Of a stretch of DNA of 64,000 bases, positions 60,191 to 64,000 are shown piece by piece. A model generated the notes under the pieces. That model made no database searches, had not been told where the DNA came from, and was given only the letters and a program-made list of their open reading frames with translations. The stretch is from Pedobacter sp. ISL-64. Lineage in GTDB: Bacteria; Bacteroidota; Bacteroidia; Sphingobacteriales; Sphingobacteriaceae. Positions within the stretch are counted from its first letter, which is position 1; each line of letters opens with the position of its first letter. A program made the translations under genes and the position numbers. The stretch covers positions 62,001 to 126,000 of the forward strand of contig NZ_JAGGPU010000013.1 in NCBI RefSeq assembly GCF_018613605.1. Reading direction: 5' to 3'.

Positions 60191-63100
60191 TTAAAATGAG
60201 TTGTTGTTACCGGTTAAAAATTCAATCTGGTTGATGCTCTGGCTTAGCTGGAGCAGAGCCATCAGGCGCCCCTCGTAAATACCATTTGCCTGTTTAAGGT
60301 TTAACAGGTATTCCGAATAGCCTATTTCTCCGTTCTGGTAGGCAATGCGGCTATTTTTTAATATCAGTGCCGCATTGGCTAGCGCCGAAGTGATAAAATA
60401 GTCGTAACGTTTCCTGTTTTTCAGGTATTCGCCCAGGGCTTGCTGGTACTGGCCTGTTAGTTTTCGCTGATGGAGCTCCAGGTCGTTCGAGGCAATATCC
60501 CTGTTAATGGATGCGGCCTTTGCCTTCGCAGAATAGGCGCTGTAAAATAGCGGAATGGAAAGCCCCACCTGAAAGCCCTGAAAACGTTTGTCGCGGCCAA
60601 AGAAAACATCGCTGCCGTTAACGTTTTGAAAACCGGTTAGCGACTGGTTGAAATAGCCCAGGGTAAAATCGGGCATTGCTTTAGCAAGCTCTACTTTTCG
60701 CTGTTTTTCCGCAATCACAATCTGTTGCCTGAAATAGGCAATGGCTGGATTTTCATTTAGAAGAGCCGTATCTCCGATCGAGATCTCGGGTGTTTCCATT
60801 AAAAACTTGTCGGCGATTAGGGGTAGCTCACTCCTGCCAAGAAGCGTAGCCAGCTGCGTTTTATAAATTTCGATATCAGAACGGTCTTGATCGAGCAGGT
60901 TCTGCACATCTTTAAGTTGTGTCTCTGCGGCTACCTTTTCAAGCAGGTTGCCCTCACCCGTTTTGTACTTTAGCGCAGCTGATTTTACAAAACCCTTATA
61001 GATGCTGTCTTGCTCGAGCAGCAGTTTTTCCTTCGAATAGAGGTACTGAAGATTGGTGTAAACCGTCTTCACCTGAAAAATGAGTTCGTTTTTACTTGAA
61101 GCCATCTGAAGCAGGCCTGATTTGATACGTTCATCCCCTAATGCAGCATTTGCGGCGAAAAGCGTTGGGAAGGGAATGCTTTGCGAAATGGTAAAGTTGT
61201 TGTCGTTTTTGATCAGGCTGTTGTACTGTCCATAGAGCATAGACACTTCAGTTTTGGGCATTTCGAAGGCGCTTTTCCTGAGTGCCTGTTGCAGCCCTAC
61301 ACCAAGGTTAGCCCCGCTAATCGCCCTGTTGTTTTCCAATGCCGAAGATACTGCCTGTTCAAGGGTTAACGCAGTTTGGGCCTTAGCAGGCTGCAAGCCA
61401 AACAAGGTAATAGACATAACAATTATGCCTGCTACCGGAGCAATTCTTACTTTTTTGCGGCCCATTTTTTCTACCCAGATATAAAGCACTGGAAGTACTA
61501 AAAGGGTCAGCAGTGTAGCAGAGATCAGTCCTCCGATAACAACCGTTGCCAATGGACGCTGTACCTCAGCACCGCTTCCGCCCGAGATGGCCATAGGAAG
61601 AAAGCCCAGAGAGGCCACAAGGGCTGTCATAATCACCGGGCGAAGCCTGACCGAAGTTCCTGTTCTGATAATTTCGAGAATATCGTTCATTCCTCCTTTT
61701 TTTAACCTGTTAAATTCACTGATAAGCACAATACCATTCAGTACCGCTACACCAAAAAGCGCAATAAAACCTATGCCTGCGGAGATACTAAACGGCATAC
61801 CCCGTACCCATAGGGCAAATACGCCACCAATGGCCGACAATGGAATTGCGGTAAAAATTAAAAGCGCATGTTTAATTGATGAAAAAGTAAGATAAAGCAA
61901 CAGTAAAATGAGCAATAGTGCCAATGGTACGGCAATACCCAATCTTTTGGTGGCTGCTTGCAGGTTCTCAAAAGTACCGCCAAAGGTTGGATAATAACCC
62001 GGTAAAAACTTAACCTCTGCATCAATCTTCTGCTGGATTTCCTTTACAATACTTTCCACATCCCTTCCCCTTACATTAAAGCCAACGGTAATCCGTCGCT
62101 TTGCATCATCGCGCTGGATCTGGTTTGGCCCTTCCCTGTACTGGATATCAGCCAGCTGTTCCAGCGGAATCTGGTTGCCATTGGGTGCAGTTACGAACAG
62201 GTTCTTCACATCCTCAAGCGACTGCCTGTTTTCTTTTTCCAGGCGTACAACCATATCGAATCGCTTTTCGCCCTCGAATACAAGGCCAGCTACCTCTCCT
62301 GCAAATCCCGAGCGGATAGCCGTATTCACATCTTCGATGTTCAGTCCGAACTGCGCAATCTTTTCTCTATGGAATTTAATGATAACCTGTGGAAGTCCCG
62401 AAGCTTGTTCCACATAAATATCCTCAGCACCTTCGATTTTTCTGGCTATAGTACCAATCTTAGCTGCATAGGTACTGAGTTTCGAAAAATCCTCTCCATA
62501 AACCTTTATTACCACATCCTGTCTTGCCCCCGTCATTAGCTCATTAAAACGCATCTGAATGGGCTGCTGGAAACCGAAAGTAACCCCAGGAATATACTGC
62601 TCAAGCTTGGCCTGCATCTTTCCCGCAAGCTCGTCTCTGGTCGAAGCATTTGTCCAGTCGCCTTTATCCTTTAAGATAATGATCAGGTCACAGGCTTCTA
62701 CCGGCATAGGGTCGGTTGGAATTTCGCTAGAGCCAATCTTTCCGATCACCTCTTTTACTTCAGGAAAATTTGCCTTTAATACCTTCGCAGCCCGTGTAGC
62801 TGCCTCAATGGTCTGAGAAAGACTGCTCCCGGTAAGCACCCTGGTTTCTACGGCAAAGTCGCCCTCCTCTAGCGTGGGAATAAATTCGGCGCCCAGGTAA
62901 TTGAAAATAATGAGGCAAATGGCAAATAACCCTATTGCAATGCCTACAACGGCCACCCTTGCCCGAATCGCAAAATTGAGCATTGGGGTATACACGCTTT
63001 GAAAAAAAGACATGATCCTGTCTGAGACATTTCTTTTGGTGCTGATGGTTTTGTTTAGAAACAGCGCGCTCATCATCGGCACATAAGTTAACGACAAGAT

Positions 63101-64000
63101 AAAAGCGCCAAGGATAGCAAAAGTCACCGTTTGGGCCATTGGCCTGAACATTTTACCTTCTATACCAACCAGTGCCAGAATCGGCAGGTAAACGATGAGG
63201 ATAATGATTTCGCCGAAAGCGGCACTGTTACGGATCTTGGAAGCAGATTCAAAAATCTCTGCATCCATTTCCTGCTGGCTTAACCTGTTTTTGTTTTTTC
63301 GGATACCCAGATGGTGGAGAGATGCCTCCACTATAATTACCGCTCCATCTACGATTAACCCAAAGTCTATAGCGCCAAGGCTCATCAGGTTTCCGCTGAC
63401 GCCAAAAAGGTTCATCAGGCATATGGCAAAAAGCATAGCAAGTGGAATAACCGAGGCCACAATCAGTCCGGCACGGAAATTCCCCAAAAGCAGTACCAGT
63501 ACAAAGATCACAATCAATGCGCCTTCTGCCAGGTTTTTGGTCACCGTACCAATGGCACTGTCGACTAGTTTTGTGCGGTCGAGGAATGGCTCAATAACCA
63601 CGCCCTCTGGAAGATTCTTTGCAATCTGGTCCATCCGGGTTTTTACATTTGCAATAACCTTTGAAGAGTTGGCACCTTTTAGCATCATCACTACCGCCCC
63701 TACTACCTCGCCCTGATCGTTTCTGGTCATGGCACCATACCTGGTGGCCGCACCTATCCTCACTTCAGCTACATTTCGGATCAGCACGGGAATGCTATTC
63801 TCATTGGTCCGTACAACGATGTTCTCAATGTCCTCGATACTGTTGATGAGTCCCTCGCTCCTGATAAAATAGGCATTGGGTTTCTTATCGATGTAAGATC
63901 CGCCAGTGTTCTGGTTATTTTTTTCAAGTGCCCTAAAAATGTCGCTGATGGAGATATCCATACTTCTGAGTTTGTCGGGATTAAGAGCAATCTCATACTG
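60191..64000 (-). CDS. Heavy-metal RND pump fused to TolC-like channel (partial)
   Basis: At least 1269 residues; the N-terminus (about 170 residues) is beyond the edge. The frame stays open to 64000 (QYEIALNPDKLRSMDIS), so the ATG at 63961 is internal. RND part (to about residue 860): DFGLIVDGAVIIVEASLHHL in TM4 is the heavy-metal CzcA/CusA signature; GLPQVIIKFHREKIAQFGLN and FGVAVLNGIVLISEFNRLKK follow. From 61.4 kb leftwards a second hydrophobic segment (VAGIIVMSITLFGLQPAKAQ) leads into a TolC/OEP domain (LTLEQAVSSALENNRAISGA) ending GNNNSF. Exports metal cations; Cu/Ag versus Co/Zn/Cd cannot be told from here. Confidence 0.93.
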   Translation of the reverse strand, partial: QYEIALNPDKLRSMDISISDIFRALEKNNQNTGGSYIDKKPNAYFIRSEGLINSIEDIENIVVRTNENSIPVLIRNVAEVRIGAATRYGAMTRNDQGEVVGAVVMMLKGANSSKVIANVKTRMDQIAKNLPEGVVIEPFLDRTKLVDSAIGTVTKNLAEGALIVIFVLVLLLGNFRAGLIVASVIPLAMLFAICLMNLFGVSGNLMSLGAIDFGLIVDGAVIIVEASLHHLGIRKNKNRLSQQEMDAEIFESASKIRNSAAFGEIIILIVYLPILALVGIEGKMFRPMAQTVTFAILGAFILSLTYVPMMSALFLNKTISTKRNVSDRIMSFFQSVYTPMLNFAIRARVAVVGIAIGLFAICLIIFNYLGAEFIPTLEEGDFAVETRVLTGSSLSQTIEAATRAAKVLKANFPEVKEVIGKIGSSEIPTDPMPVEACDLIIILKDKGDWTNASTRDELAGKMQAKLEQYIPGVTFGFQQPIQMRFNELMTGARQDVVIKVYGEDFSKLSTYAAKIGTIARKIEGAEDIYVEQASGLPQVIIKFHREKIAQFGLNIEDVNTAIRSGFAGEVAGLVFEGEKRFDMVVRLEKENRQSLEDVKNLFVTAPNGNQIPLEQLADIQYREGPNQIQRDDAKRRITVGFNVRGRDVESIVKEIQQKIDAEVKFLPGYYPTFGGTFENLQAATKRLGIAVPLALLLILLLLYLTFSSIKHALLIFTAIPLSAIGGVFALWVRGMPFSISAGIGFIALFGVAVLNGIVLISEFNRLKKGGMNDILEIIRTGTSVRLRPVIMTALVASLGFLPMAISGGSGAEVQRPLATVVIGGLISATLLTLLVLPVLYIWVEKMGRKKVRIAPVAGIIVMSITLFGLQPAKAQTALTLEQAVSSALENNRAISGANLGVGLQQALRKSAFEMPKTEVSMLYGQYNSLIKNDNNFTISQSIPFPTLFAANAALGDERIKSGLLQMASSKNELIFQVKTVYTNLQYLYSKEKLLLEQDSIYKGFVKSAALKYKTGEGNLLEKVAAETQLKDVQNLLDQDRSDIEIYKTQLATLLGRSELPLIADKFLMETPEISIGDTALLNENPAIAYFRQQIVIAEKQRKVELAKAMPDFTLGYFNQSLTGFQNVNGSDVFFGRDKRFQGFQVGLSIPLFYSAYSAKAKAASINRDIASNDLELHQRKLTGQYQQALGEYLKNRKRYDYFITSALANAALILKNSRIAYQNGEIGYSEYLLNLKQANGIYEGRLMALLQLSQSINQIEFLTGNNNSF

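Overview
The window looks like a chromosomal segment of a Bacteroidota bacterium of the Sphingobacteriaceae type (Pedobacter-like). The grounds are: -7 promoter motifs of the TAnnTTTG form, weak Shine-Dalgarno sequences, SusC-like and OMP_b-brl outer-membrane proteins with carboxypeptidase-regulatory-like N-domains, a fused CcoNO oxidase subunit, Bacteroidota-style AraC and Crp regulators, and REP-like intergenic palindromes. The genus is an inference from sequence style. I saw no rRNA, tRNA, CRISPR array, integrase or complete insertion sequence.

Layout. 1-1000: the edge of a secreted-protein gene and non-coding DNA. 1001-3544: copper-type P1B ATPase. 3.6-4.05 kb: REP-like palindromes. 4306-14622 (minus strand): a microaerobic respiration operon in the order LDH-N-like protein, hemN, ccoI, ccoS, ccoNO, ccoQ, ccoP, ccoG, fixH, safE-like. 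15.2-19.4 kb (minus): a regulatory operon with a conserved Cys-rich unknown enzyme, a FixL-like heme-PAS histidine kinase and a receiver-Crp/Fnr fusion. 19.5-22 kb: FMN-binding protein, alcohol dehydrogenase and a frameshifted universal stress protein. 22.5-25.1 kb: a YceI-porin-YceI operon. 25.5-36.9 kb: S41 peptidase, WG/Sel1 protein, two-component system with an outer-membrane receptor, and a frameshifted membrane protein. 37.2-44.3 kb: an AT-rich accessory island with two TcmP-like genes around a Gp37/Gp68-like three-Cys protein, then a HAD-phosphoribosyltransferase-DprA trio and small orphan genes. 44.3-58.9 kb: AraC-regulated oxidoreductases, LRR and orphan proteins, a Crp-type regulator, PAS kinase, Tat-exported sugar-metabolism proteins and an outer-membrane receptor. 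59.0-64.0 kb: heavy-metal RND efflux, with the pump fused to a TolC-like domain and running off the right edge.

The most coherent new reading is a low-oxygen regulon. Three promoters carry a Crp/Fnr-type palindrome (AAAAGTGA-N6-TCACTTTT, one copy with one mismatch) whose centre lies 54-55 bp upstream of the centre of a TAnnTTTG box. They drive ccoNO, the YceI-porin operon and the sensor/regulator operon. The hemN-cco operon promoter has a degenerate version at the same spacing. The probable binder is the receiver-Crp fusion at 15258-16289, driven by the neighbouring kinase, whose PAS domain keeps the FixL heme His and Arg residues. This compresses FixL-FixJ-FixK into two proteins.

The second notable region is the 37-44 kb island. 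It looks like a defence or conflict island and contains two operons that I cannot assign to a proven system.
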